Positions 24,737 through 36,441 of a DNA stretch of 64,000 nt are shown piece by piece. Position 1 is the stretch's first letter. Every line of letters starts with the position of its first letter. The notes beneath the pieces are model-generated. The model searched no databases. It was given only the letters and a program-made list of their open reading frames with translations, and had not been told where the DNA came from. The DNA is taken from NCBI GenBank assembly GCA_963693285.1, contig OY848929.1, forward strand, positions 5,644,501-5,708,500, written 5' to 3'. The DNA is from Xestospongia muta. Its lineage: Eukaryota > Porifera > Demospongiae > Haplosclerida > Petrosiidae. The position numbers and the translations under genes were made by a program.

Positions 24737-27660
24737 CTCGTCTTCTTTTTGATTCTTTCTAGTAAGTACGAAAGATTACCCCCTACACCACAAAAGTCAA
24801 CCCGAGACACTGTCGAATTACTGCGCATGCGCATTGGGTCACACCCACCAACGCCTACGCGCATTTATTGCATTAAGTACTATTATAATACTGAAGCTGC
24901 AAAAGCTTACTTCAAACTTTACTCTTTGTAATCAAGTAGAAGTATTTACCTTGGTTCTTTCAACGAAGACAAATCTACCCGTTTACGTTAGACAGTGACT
25001 TCAAATTGCTTGGACGCCCTTGCACAATGTGAGTAGCTGCAGTTGCTTAATTTAAGTGCACAATAAGAGTGATATGATGATGCTAAGTATCTCAATTTGT
25101 GATCTTCATAATTCTGTATAATACAAGTAACATACCTGGAAAAGATTAGTGATATAGATTTGTAGGATGTTAGTAATGTAATGTAGCCTTGTAGAATTTT
25201 CATCCAGTGGTGGACAGTTGCACTAGGCCTGCTTGAGTCCACCCAGTATCTATTGTGTTTTATCTGTTAAATGTGGGCTGTATTCTCAAGGGACACTCCT
25301 TTCCTTTGTACAGTAGTACCTCAAAAAGATTTAGTCCTGTGACTCAATTATATTCATAATTGTTGATATAGTACTGCAAAGGGTGACTAAGGAAATTGTG
25401 TATTCTAAAAAGAAAGGTGTGTATTACTGTGTAAGGATTGTACTTTTAATGTTGTGTGGAGTTTAGCTTTAATAAGGTGTTGAGTGGAGCAACATACCCC
25501 AATTATCACAGTAGACTATATGACAGTGTAGTGAATGTACAGATTATGATATTACAATTTATCAATGGGATTACCTCATATAACAGAACTGTAGTTGTTT
25601 GTAACAGTTATGTTAACTATAATAAGCATAGCAACTATAATGATTTCTTTGTCTACCATGTGCTGCTCAGCTGTTGTTGTCTCAATAGTTGCATTGCTTG
25701 CTAGAGCTGTCACAAGGTTTCCTATGCTGCTAGTGGCTTTGGGATTAATTAAATGCATACCAATGCCTAAGATCGAATTGCAACTCCATGTAGACTAGTA
25801 TATTAACAATTCTAATACCATTTTGATAACTTCATTTGAATCAACAAGAGTATAGACACTTGTAAATGTGACAAAAGCTTTCACTCTATTGTGTTAAGTA
25901 ATGATGAATACATTTCTCTCTCCATATGCCCACACTCAATTGTACTTTAAAAGGTTATATTTATACCAACGCCACTAAATGTTGTAGTTTTCAATTGATA
26001 TTGAGAGGAAACCATTATTATATCATGTCTATATCTATTAAAATGGAACTACAACATTTTGCTCGGCTGTCAATAGTAAAGAGTATTACATCATAGTTGT
26101 ACTAGAGTGCTGATCTGTAAATGCTGATTTTACATTTTTCTAAGAACCTCTAAGATATGATTACTTGTCTGACAACAAGGTCTATTCATAATAAATGATA
26201 TGGTCTACTAGTAATAATTGATTACTGGTATAGTTTTTGTTTAATTATCTGTTAAATTTAAAAAGAAATATTAGTCTGTTTTGATGAATCCTAACATGTG
26301 TGTTTTGTTATGTGGTCATTATTTGGCTACAAGTCTGTGCCTCAAGATATATCATTTGATAATGATCTGTGGTAAGTTAAGTGTGTAAATATTAAGTGCA
26401 CCTAATACCCAATATAGTGATAGAGCTGTAGACAGTTCCTTTGGTGCTCTGTAAACCACAAAGTCTTTGAAGTCTACTCCAACCTCCCCCTCACACAGCT
26501 TTACTCCTTTGTGATTATAGAGCATGAAATATGATCAATTACTCAATAGAATGTACAGTTGAATACAACAAACAGTTGAGAAAAAAGACACTGTTACCAC
26601 CTTGTAGTGGGTAGCATAAAACAGAGTGGTTTTTTAGTCCCAGTGATGAAAAGCTAGCTATGTCTGGCTCCCTTGACACTATTGTAGAATGTGTTAGATA
26701 TATAGTTCCCATGTCTGACAATGTCTGTTTATATAGACTATGTATACATTACTATAACTGCCACCCAGTGCGACCCTCTGTGAATGGTATATGCTGTGAA
26801 AGTACTCCCTAATGTATATAATGTTGAATCCATTAGCAGTAATGTGTCGTAATGTATCATGTTTTCTTTTCTTATTCCAGTTTTGAAAGATAAACAGTTA
26901 AAATGTTGATAACAACTTTAATATATCTTTACTGTTTTCTTTAGCATTGTCTGCTTTAATTGAGTATTAGTCATGTGACTGATCACATGACTTAATTATG
27001 ACATTGTATAATATTCCCCACTCGTCATTATAGTAATTATGAGTAAATAAAACTTCATATATGGTCATTGTGTGTGTTGCGGCATTCTCTATTGTGGTTG
27101 TCAATTCAATGTACATAGTTATGTCCCAAGGGATCTCAGGACAGACAAACTTGCGTTGACTTCCTCATTAAATGAGTAGGAGAACCTTTGTTCTAAACTC
27201 ATGAATATGATTAATACTCAATGAATAATATTATTTATGTTATCTGGAATTTTGTGTTCATTGATGCGGTTGATCAAGAATGATCTACTACACTCACTTA
27301 GCTTGTCAATATGTATAATATTTGGGTGTCTATCACCTGGTCATAGTGTAATGATGTACTTAATGGGACATTTTATGTAACATCTAAATTGTTAACATGC
27401 CAGCAGATGTTACCAAAACATGTTTTTATTGAATATGTGCGTATATTCAACAAGTATCCATAGTAATTGTGTATCCTGTTGTCATGTTCAATTTAATGTC
27501 ATGTAGTGGAATGTACATTGACAATGTTTTTTTGAAATCTTTTGTACATTGTCTCATGCTCTTAGATAAACCTTCAGCTGTTGTTTTGATTAGTTCAAAG
27601 TTGCCAACATTATATAAAGTGACTCTCACTCCTTGTTATTAGATAAACTCTCTTTTTTTC
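24737..27660. other. Long non-coding stretch between ARP3 and the SH3 gene
   Basis: The largest gene-free gap inside the gene block. The first ~200 bp presumably hold the ARP3 promoter (GCGCATGCGCATTGGG at about 24823 resembles an NRF1-type GCGCATGCGC site). The rest is AT-rich and probably contains promoter and untranslated exons of the SH3 adaptor. An inverted pair of TCATGTGA/TCACATGA lies at 26970-26992. No conserved coding frame is seen. Confidence 0.45.
24820..24838. promoter_or_regulatory. NRF1-like palindrome upstream of ARP3
   Basis: The sequence TGCGCATGCGCA, about 90 bp upstream of the ARP3 start codon, is the classical NRF1 binding palindrome found in many animal housekeeping promoters. 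Its position supports a promoter role; binding is inferred. Confidence 0.5.
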
Positions 27661-27675
27661 TCTCAGATTTTGAAG

Positions 27676-27724
27676 ATGGCAGCCTTTTTCTTTTGTCCTG
27701 GATCTAGTGTCAAACTCAAAGAAG
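27676..27724 (+). CDS. Candidate alternative first exon of the SH3 adaptor
   Basis: A pyrimidine-rich AG (CTCTTTTTTTCTCTCAG) precedes ATTTTGAAG and an ATG. The exon would read MAAFFFCPGSSVKLKE and end in phase 1 before GTCAG. That is the same phase as the other first exon at 28587-28620, so both could splice to the exon at 29265. The Drosophila protein I compare with the adaptor also starts with a short hydrophobic Cys-Pro stretch, from memory. Transcript data would be decisive. Confidence 0.4.
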
Positions 27725-28586
27725 GTCAGTTAATATTAGGGAAGGCTATTAGCGACCACAATGTTATTATATTCTTCCGGTCTATTGCACTATCTCTTGG
27801 GAGAGTTATTGGAGGACAATAATTTAGAGTATAAAAATTCTACATGTATAAACTCAATTGTCCGTACCTTGTAGTTTTATAATATTGGTTTTATTTGTGT
27901 AATATCCTATCTTCCAATATCAATAGTAGCGGACTTCCTATTTAGTACAAGTTTCCTTTGTATTTCTTCTTTACACATGATATTTCCTCTCTTAGTGCTA
28001 ATATAATACTTGATTCTTTTTAATACTTGTATTATGCTAAATATTATACATTCTCTCTTTGTGCTAATACAATACTAGATATATGATATTTCCTCTCTTA
28101 GTACTAGTACTTGATACCTCTTCTAATGCTGGGTATTTTCCTTTTAGTTTACTAGACAATATTTCCTTTACCTCTTAGTTTTATAAATATCATAGATAGA
28201 ATTATTGTGTTTCCTCTTTGTATGTGTGATGATGTCATACTGCTATAAATAATTTCCTATGTGGGGTGTGGTTTGATAGTTGTCTGTAATCATTAGTAAT
28301 TAATTATAATAATTAAAAGAACTTCCTTCTTTATTGTTTTATTAATTTTCTAAATAATTTCTTACTTTGATGTTGTTTGGGTTGTACTAGACTTACTAAC
28401 AATTAATTAAGGAGATTACATAATTATAGCACATGCTTATCATAGTATTGTAGCAGCTCCACCCTGTAACATGATGTCATTATGATGTGGCTTCCTTTGT
28501 GGGCTATTATAATACCAGCCTACTTCATATCCTGTGGGTAGTTAGCGTGTGTGTTTTTGTATGCTAAAGATTGTCTCTGATAAATC

Positions 28587-31500
28587 ATGTCTTTTAAAGG
28601 ATGGTTTGGCTTTAATAAAGGTAAATAATCAATTATATTTACTATTTACAAAGCTGATAAGAAGTGAAGAGTTATAATATTGCTATGTCATTGTTCTATT
28701 GTATTTAAGTCTCTTATCATAATTGTTAGTACATGTATTGTTGCTATAATATAATACCGATATTATTGTAGTGGTATAATATAGTACCAATATTATTGTA
28801 GTGGTATAGTATGTATCTGTCTGTGTCTGTGTGTGTGTATGTGTGTGGAGGACATCATTAAGTTTGTAGTTAGCAGGCTAAAGTGTTAATAGACAAAGTG
28901 ACAATAGTTATTGTGCTGACTAAGTTTTGTCTGTCATGTTATGCATTCACATAATATTGTGTATATAATTTTCTTTAAACAAATTTTTTCAGTGTATTTT
29001 CTCTCTCCTACACACACATTGGCTACATATCTACATATGTATCATACCACTATATATTAAAGTTCTCCCACTCCTGTACATGTTGACATACTAGGTTCTT
29101 AATAGAGTTAGTTTGTCGTGTCACCTTGTCACTTTACATAACCCACTATGTTTAAGTCTTGTTTGTTAACCTTATATAATGAAATCTTACATGTTGTGAT
29201 GGTCATTCTTTTGGTCTTCACTACAAAGTCACCTTGATTTTTATGGCTTTCTTTAATCTAATAGAGTCTCATAGAAGACCACATCCTAATGATCGTCATG
29301 GTTATAATCACTCTCCCTATCCACCTTATTATCCTAATGCTGCTAGTAATTGGGCTCCACCTCCTGGACGCACTGGGTCTGTCACAGATAGAGTACAAGA
29401 TGTCAGTGCTCCTCAATTACCCATTAGTGATCAATTCTTACAGAAACTAATTGTTCTGCAAGATCACTGTCCCAGCAAAGACTCAGAACTTCAAGTACGA
29501 AGAGGAGAAAAAGTGGAAGTTGTCAAACGAGAAGGGGAGTGGCTTTATATTAGAAATGAACGTGGGAAAGAGGGATATGTACCTAGTAAAAATTGTGCCC
29601 CTCCTGTGGCGTCATCTTCTCGTAGAACTCGATCAAATAGTCGTCCATCTATAACTCAACAGATACCAGAGAATGTCAAAGGAAATGTACCGATTTATTC
29701 CAGTAATTCAGCTGGACAGTTACGTCGTTATGATTCTCCTGGAAGCGAAACTGAACAAGGAAATTTAAGTATTCAACGCATTTCATCTCCTCCTTCTAAT
29801 ATTCTCTCTCCTTTAAATAATGGTTACTCTGATAACAAGCGCTCTGAAGGATCTTCAACAATTCTTGAACCTAAACACTCTCCGTCCTCCTCAAGTGGAG
29901 TAGCCAGTTTAATAGATCCTTATTCTCCTGCTCTTGTAAGAGCATACTCTCAAGACAACTTGAATCCTCGAACTGATACACCTTATAGTCTTAGCCAGTC
30001 AGCTATTGATCCATCTCTTCCTTCAAGTATGTCCACTTTTGAAACTTCACTAATAGAATTAACAAGGCGTGATCTTCATCGCAAGCAGTCTTCATCTGAT
30101 GATAGTGGTACAATGGATAATATGTCTCATGTCAAAGATAATGCTAGTACAATACATAATGCTGAAACATCTAGTGAAGAAGGATCACTACAACAAGGAA
30201 GAGGGTCCTCTGCTAGTGGAAGAGGAGCCACTCCTTCAATGAGAGATCGTCCTCTACCCAGTCCACCTCAAGTGACTCAAAAATGTTCAGATGAAGATAC
30301 ACCTCCTCCTATTCCTCCAAGACATGCTAGTCTTGAACGATCTAATCCTGGACTCAAACCCACACCAGATGACTTAGCCCCATATTCACACCCTGTTGAC
30401 TCTCTTATCTCAGATACCAATGGTCCACGAGGATTTTCAATGCATCAGTCTCGTGTAAAGAGTCTTGTTGAAATAGACAATAAAGATAATGGTATAAATT
30501 CTCCTTATTCAGAAGTATACAGAGGCCAATTAAAGGGAAGTAACAGACGGCCAGTCAATTTACCAGAGGCACATACTCCAGGACAATTCTCTCGTCATCG
30601 TTCTCCACATTCAATTGTATCATCGCAAGGAAGGGGCTCTTCTCAAGTTAATGGCATATCTCTAAATGAATTCACTCAAAATGGAATCAGTGAACATGAA
30701 GAAGGAGGAAGTAGAGGTGTGGTCAAGTTTCGCAAGTGTTTATGGGGTGTATTTATCTGTATAAAGGTAATAATAATGTACCTCTTTTTAATGTATGACA
30801 AATGTTTATTATTAATATATTTTAGGATTTTGAAGGTGTTGATGAGAATGAAGTTAGTGTACGAAGTGGAGAACATGTTTTAGTATTTAATCAAGAGGAT
30901 CATGACTGGTATTGGATTGTGAAACATAAAACTGATAATTCTGAAGGATTTGTTCCATCAAGTATTCTTCGTGAAGTCAGTGCTACAGATACTAAAAACA
31001 CAGCTGGTAAGAATGTGTATTGCTATATATTTATACCATATATTTATACCATATATGGCATGTTGTTACTATCAAACAAGTAATAATTAGAAACCCTATA
31101 TAGTGACTTTATTTCTCTTTGATCTTTTCTTTAGTTTTAGAATCTCTTCATAACTCTGCTCCTTTACGTCAAACCAAATCACCTCCTACTGTTTCTCATA
31201 ATAGTATACATAGAGGGCGTGGCTCAACCAATCAGCCTCCTGTTACTCATCGTCCACCAAGTGTAGCTTCATATAGATCTCGTGTTCATTCAACTGGAAG
31301 TTCTTCAAGTCAAAAAGCATTCCGCTCTAGTACAGAGAAAATGTCACTTAGAGATGTTCCTCTTTCTCCCTCGTCTCCACCTCCTCCATATGCTGAACAA
31401 GATCCTATTCATTATAGACAACAATACGATATGACTCGTACTAATTCACATAGCATTCCAAGAAATCATCGTCTGGCATTTTCTAGTCGAAGTGGTCGTG

Positions 31501-31664
31501 CACCACACACACCTATTTATCCACCATCACCAGTTCAACCAGGGCCTGGAGCTAGTCACATGACACGAAGCACCTCCCACTTGGCAGCACAGATTGATCC
31601 CACAGGATATCGTGATCATATTGCTCATTCTCCTATAACAGTTACAGGTGGTACCCTCGTCTAA
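28587..31664 (+). CDS. Two-SH3-domain scaffold protein (Dlish-like)
   Basis: Cytoplasmic scaffold with two SH3 domains separated by a long Ser/Pro-rich disordered linker. The first exon gives MSFKGWFGFNK and splices (GTAAAT...AATAG) to 29265. SH3-1 lies at about 29440-29610 (LIVLQDHCP...ELQVRRGEKV...EWLYIRNERGKEGYVPSKNC). SH3-2 (DFEGVDENEVSVRSGEHVLV...DWYWIVKH...EGFVPSSIL) follows an intron at 30767. The C-terminal part is rich in PxxP. The SH3 pair resembles the Drosophila palmitoylation-linked adaptor Dlish as I remember it; other multi-SH3 adaptors are possible. The stop is 148 bp from the MCEE stop on the other strand. Confidence 0.75.
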
Positions 31665-31812
31665 CTAATTAAAATAATAATTTTAAGGAGTATCACTTGT
31701 TGTATTGTTATGTGTTTACTGTTTGTAGAAACTCCATCCACTTCATTAAATTGATATTGAACACAATACAATGTATGAATTTCAATTTTGAGAATTATAA
31801 TATAATAATTCA

Positions 31813-32543
31813 TTACTCTTGTTCTAATTCAATTAATACACCATTACAATCTTTGGGATGAAGAAATACAACTGGTTTACCATGTGCACCAATCTACGTG
31901 ATATCATTGTTGTCATAACAATGATCTTGACCTTGGAACTAACCTTGGGTTCAGGATTTAGAGGTCGCACTTTGCCTTCTAATGATTTAATTGCCTCCTG
32001 AATATTATTAACCTTGATTAACAAGCTATAATTATCATTAATTAAAGGGTATTTGATTACCTCCAAACAAATATGATGCATTCCTCCATCAGGTTTCCGT
32101 TTTAAAAATCCTTCAATAGGACTATTATTACCCAGTGGGTGGAGTAACTAGAGATACATGTACACAATGTAGGGCGAGTCACTACATATTACCTCTATTT
32201 TGGTATTACCCAGATCAACAAACACTGTATAAACACCATGTTCTGGTAATGGCTACATATAGATCATGTGACAAATCACATGATTAATGATGACATACCA
32301 CAACTTCACTAACATTGGCTCCTAAAACATTACGATATAAATGAGTTGCTTTCTCTAAATTTGGCACAACAATCGCAACATGATTTAGCTTGCCTACATT
32401 CCAAGATCTTGTCATTTCATTGGTGGTAGTAATCTGGATATTAATAAAGTTATACAATTATGATAATGATATATATTTACTCTACGAGTCCATTTGAAAG
32501 GGAATGATATGGATCTGGTTAAGTTTCTAACAGTCCCCCACAT
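31813..32543 (-). CDS. Methylmalonyl-CoA epimerase, mitochondrial
   Basis: Interconverts (R)- and (S)-methylmalonyl-CoA in propionate breakdown. Minus-strand exons: an N-terminal Arg/Ser-rich presequence (MWGTVRNLTRSISFPFKWTR) typical of mitochondrial import, then KLNHVAIVVPNLEKA, VLGA, EHGVYTVFVDLGNTKIE, GMHHICLEV, IGAHGKPVVFLHPKD and GVLIELEQE at the end. The two His (LNHVA, MHHIC) and the last Glu (IELE) are the expected metal ligands of the vicinal-oxygen-chelate fold. Five or six exons; one intron contains TCATGTGACAAATCACATGA. The start is 89 bp from the NPEPPS start on the opposite strand. Confidence 0.95.
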
Positions 32544-32632
32544 GCTGGTTAACAAACTCCACCTTTACTAATTTTAATGGTTATGAGGGTCTGGTCACTG
32601 TGTAAGTGGCACATGTTGTAAAGTCAGCAAAA
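32544..32632. promoter_or_regulatory. 89-bp divergent promoter MCEE/NPEPPS
   Basis: Only 89 bp separate the two start codons, so promoter and both 5' UTRs must overlap or extend into coding exons. No TATA box is seen. Bidirectional use is inferred from geometry. Confidence 0.6.
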
Positions 32633-35600
32633 ATGAGTGAAAAGAAACCATTTGTCAGGCTACCTACTCAAGTAGTACCTCAAAACTATACTCTAGAATT
32701 GCAACCTGACCTGCAAAAGTTTACATTTTCTGGTAAACTTGACATCACTGTACAGGTAATTAATGTTACATTGTTTTTACTATTATTAGAATATGTTTAG
32801 GTAAACATTCCTACAAGGACTGTTGTCTTGAATTCTGCTGATATTGAAATATCTCAAGTAACTTGTGGGAAACAATGTTTGTATTATTTTTACATTATTT
32901 TATGTAACAAGTTGTCTCCTTTTTTAGCTGGTACAGTGACTTATAACAAAGATGAAGAAACAGTTTCTCTTGAATTTCCTAGTGAAGTCACATCATCCAG
33001 TGGTCCAATACACATTGAATATACTGGAACACTCAATGACCAAATGAAGGGCTTTTATCGTTCCAAGTATACACACCCAGATACTCCAAATGTTGAGAAA
33101 TATGGAGCAGTGACACAATTTGAGGTAACAATGTACTGATATTAACTTGTTTATCCATAACTAGGCTGCTGATGCTAGACGTGCATTGCCTTGTTGGGAT
33201 GAACCAGCACACAAAGCAACATTTGATGTTACTCTTGTAGTACCCAATCATCTTGTTGCTCTCTCTAATATGGTACATAATATATTATATTATATGGTGC
33301 TTACTGATATGTAGGATATAAAAGAGACAACAGAGTTACCTGGTGATCTGAAATCTGTTGTGTTCAACAGAACTCCTATTATGTCGACATATTTGCTTGC
33401 TTTTGTGGTAGGAGAATATGATTTTGTAGAAGAGAAAGATAGCAATGGTGTTTTAATTCGTGTTTATACACCTGTTGGAAAGAAAGAGCAAGGACGGTTT
33501 GCTCTTCAGGTAATTCCATTTTAGCTTACTTTGTTGTACTTTCATTTTTAGATTGCTGTCAAAACTCTTCCATTTTATACTGATTATTTTAATGTTGATT
33601 ATCCTCTGCCAAAAATAGATCTCATTGCTATTGCTGACTTTGCAGCTGGTAATCATAATTGCTTAATATTTTGAAAATGATTTTTAAATTAATAGGAGCT
33701 ATGGAGAATTGGGGGCTTGTTACGTATCGTGAGAGGTTGTTGTTAGCTGGTGAAAATTCACCAGTATCTACCAAGCAGCTTGTAGCACTGGTTGTTGGTA
33801 TGTGATGTTAATATAAATTAGTGTTATCTATTTATCACATTAGGGCATGAATTGGCTCATCAATGGTTTGGAAACTTGGTAAGTTATTAGCATATTCTAT
33901 TGTAATGTGACTCTCTATAAAGGTCACTATGGAATGGTGGACTGATTTATGGCTTAATGAAGGGTTTGCCTCATGGATAGAGTATCTATGTGTTGACAAT
34001 TGCCATCCTGAATATGAAATATGGACACAATTTTTGAGCCAAGATTACTCTTATGGGTTAAGTCTGGATGCACTCTCTAACAGTCATCCAATTGAGGTAC
34101 ATGTCACATGATTATCACATGACACTTCTTACTATTTCAGGTTGAAGTGGGACCTCCATCTGAAGTAGAAGAGATATTTGATGGTATCTCTTATAATAAG
34201 GGTGCCTCAGTGATACGTATGTTACATGACTGGATTGGAGATGAAGTAATTTGTCTTTGATCTAATTTATTAACTAATTAATTAATTAATAGGATTTTCG
34301 TAAAGGTATGAATGTTTACTTAAACAAATTCAAGTACCAAAATACTAGAACAAGTACATTATAACACTTGTCTCTATTCATGTTATAATAATATTATATT
34401 ATAGACGATTTGTGGGCATGTCTTGGTGAAGCTAGCGGTAAACCAGTGGCTACTGTCATGACATCTTGGACCAAACAAATGGGATACCCAGTGTTAACTG
34501 TTGACACTAAACAGGTAAGGTTACATTGCTGAGAATAGAGGGTGGATAGGCAAACCACAAATATTTATTTGTGTAAATTAAGTACAAGAAGGTTGTACTA
34601 TTCTTCCTTATATGGTCATCTAGAAGAGGTACCTGAGATATCAAATTCTGTTTTTTAGGAGGGCAGCAAACGTATAGTTACTATTTCTCAAAGGAAATTT
34701 TGTGCTGATGGCAATATTAAAGGTATATAAATGTATGATGTTTAATTAATTATATTTATTATAGGGTTTGAGGATATGTTGTGGCAGGTTCCTGTTACTA
34801 TAGCAACATCCCAGCAGAAAGAAGCATACAAGTTTGTCCTTGACAAGCAGTCTACTACCATTACTTTGGAGGGATTAAAACCTGATGATTGGATTAAAGT
34901 AAATACTTTTTACCAACATCAATTCCATATAATGTACATTAGCTTAATCCTGGTCAAGTTGGATTTTATCGTGTCAACTATTCTTCTGAAGCTTTTACTC
35001 CATTGTTAGCAGCTCTTAGCATTAGTTGTACTCCTGGTCTCTCAGATGCTAGTTTATCACCTCAAGATCGTCTTGGACTTCAAAATGATGCATTTGCTTT
35101 GGTACATGTTGTGTCTAGTGATGTCATTTTTATATAATTTATAGGCTCGAGCAGGTGTTGGAAGTACTGTTGAGGTTCTCCGTCTTTTCAAATCATTTTC
35201 ACATGAAACAAATTTTACTGTGTGGCAAAATTTAGTGTCAAACCTTTCCACACTATATCGTTTAGCTAGTTATTCTGACTTTATGTCAGAATTTGAAGTA
35301 TATGGAGAAAGTTTGTTCTCTGTGGCTGTGTCACGTTTGGGTTGGGAACCACGTGATACTGATAGTAAGTTTCTATGTTTTATCATTATTATCTATTGTA
35401 TTTTATAGGTCCCTTGGATGCCATGTTACGTAGCCTTGTTTTGGGTCAATATTGTCACTATGGCAACAAAAAGACGATCGAAGAAGCTCAGCAAAGATTC
35501 ATTGCCCATGTGAATAAAACTGCTCTTGTACCTTCTGATTTAAAAGGTGTTGTTTATGGAACGAGTATGGCAAATGGAGATGACACCACATTTGATCAAT

Positions 35601-36240
35601 TGCTTCAAGTAATAGACAAATTTAATCCACCCCTATAATATTACTTATAATTAGTTACATGATGAAACTGATGATAGTGATGAACGAAGTCGTATTTATC
35701 GTGTTCTTGGTAAAGGTAAAACAGAGGCTCTTATTAAACGTTGTCTTGACTTTGGACTATCAGTAAATTAATTACATTACATATAATAACTTTGTATGGC
35801 CTTTTCTATAGGACAAAATTCGTAACCAAGATGCATGGGGTCCTCTCTATTCAGCATCTAGTAGCAGGTATCAATAGTTATCCAGACTACAAGATATCAT
35901 ACTATATAAAGTACTTTAGGTCGACAACTAGCTTGGGACTATTTAAAAACAAACTGGGATGCATGCAAGATCAAGTTCAAAGGGAGTTTCCTCATCTCTC
36001 GTGTCATTGAAGTACATTGTCTAATCTTGTCTATAATTTATTTCTTCTTAGATTACAACAGTGGGATTTATTGGTGAAGATAAAGCTCGTGATATTGAAG
36101 AGTTCTTCAAGGCTAATCCTGTTCCAACTGCTGAACGAGTTATACGTCAAAGTTTAGAGGCAATTCGTACTAATACAAAATGGCTGGAAAGAGATCGTGA
36201 TGCAATAAAAGCATGGCTAAAGGCAGAAATGTCTGTCTAA
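32633..36240 (+). CDS. Puromycin-sensitive aminopeptidase (M1 family)
   Basis: Cytosolic zinc aminopeptidase that trims peptides, including proteasome products. Begins [20 protein letters not shown], very close to the human enzyme core start. Substrate motif GAMENWGL; zinc site [10 protein letters not shown] with the third ligand Glu in WLNEGFASW; catalytic Tyr expected in [11 protein letters not shown]. The C-terminal ERAP1-like helical domain ends with [19 protein letters not shown]. About 20 introns, nearly all 40-55 bp, plus one of ~145 bp near 34.5 kb. The upstream in-frame GTG is not needed. No N-terminal extension, signal or TM segment is seen. The stop is about 200 bp from the NBR1 stop on the other strand. 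Confidence 0.97.
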
Positions 36241-36441
36241 AACTAGGAACCAGACTTTGTAATTACTAGGCTTTTGTGTGAAACAATTTAGTTAATTTTA
36301 TGAAAAATTCAATTTTGAAAGAATTGCACATGTGTGACATCAAATAGAAATGTTTTCAATAATTTTTAAACTATATGTACAACAAGACAAGAGACAATAA
36401 CTGGAATAAAACAGCATCATTGTTTATAGATGTTTGTAGGG

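Noticed and set aside
25595..25798. 67-codon hydrophobic plus-strand frame in the ARP3/SH3 gap
   Set aside because: Single short frame without splice partners, homology or coding context; AT-rich DNA often gives hydrophobic frames.
26310..26371. ATG-led exon-like stretch MWSLFGYKSVPQDISFDNDL before GTAAGT
   Set aside because: It ends in phase 2, which would not join in frame to the exon at 29265, and no other partner exon was found.
29234..29264. Extension of the SH3 gene frame upstream of the exon at 29265
   Set aside because: The frame there starts at a TTG and lies before a good AATAG acceptor. A true ATG-bearing exon exists at 28587 in the right phase.
32606..32632. GTG-led N-terminal extension of NPEPPS
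   Set aside because: Nuclear genes normally start at ATG, and the ATG at 32633 aligns with the start of the conserved protein.
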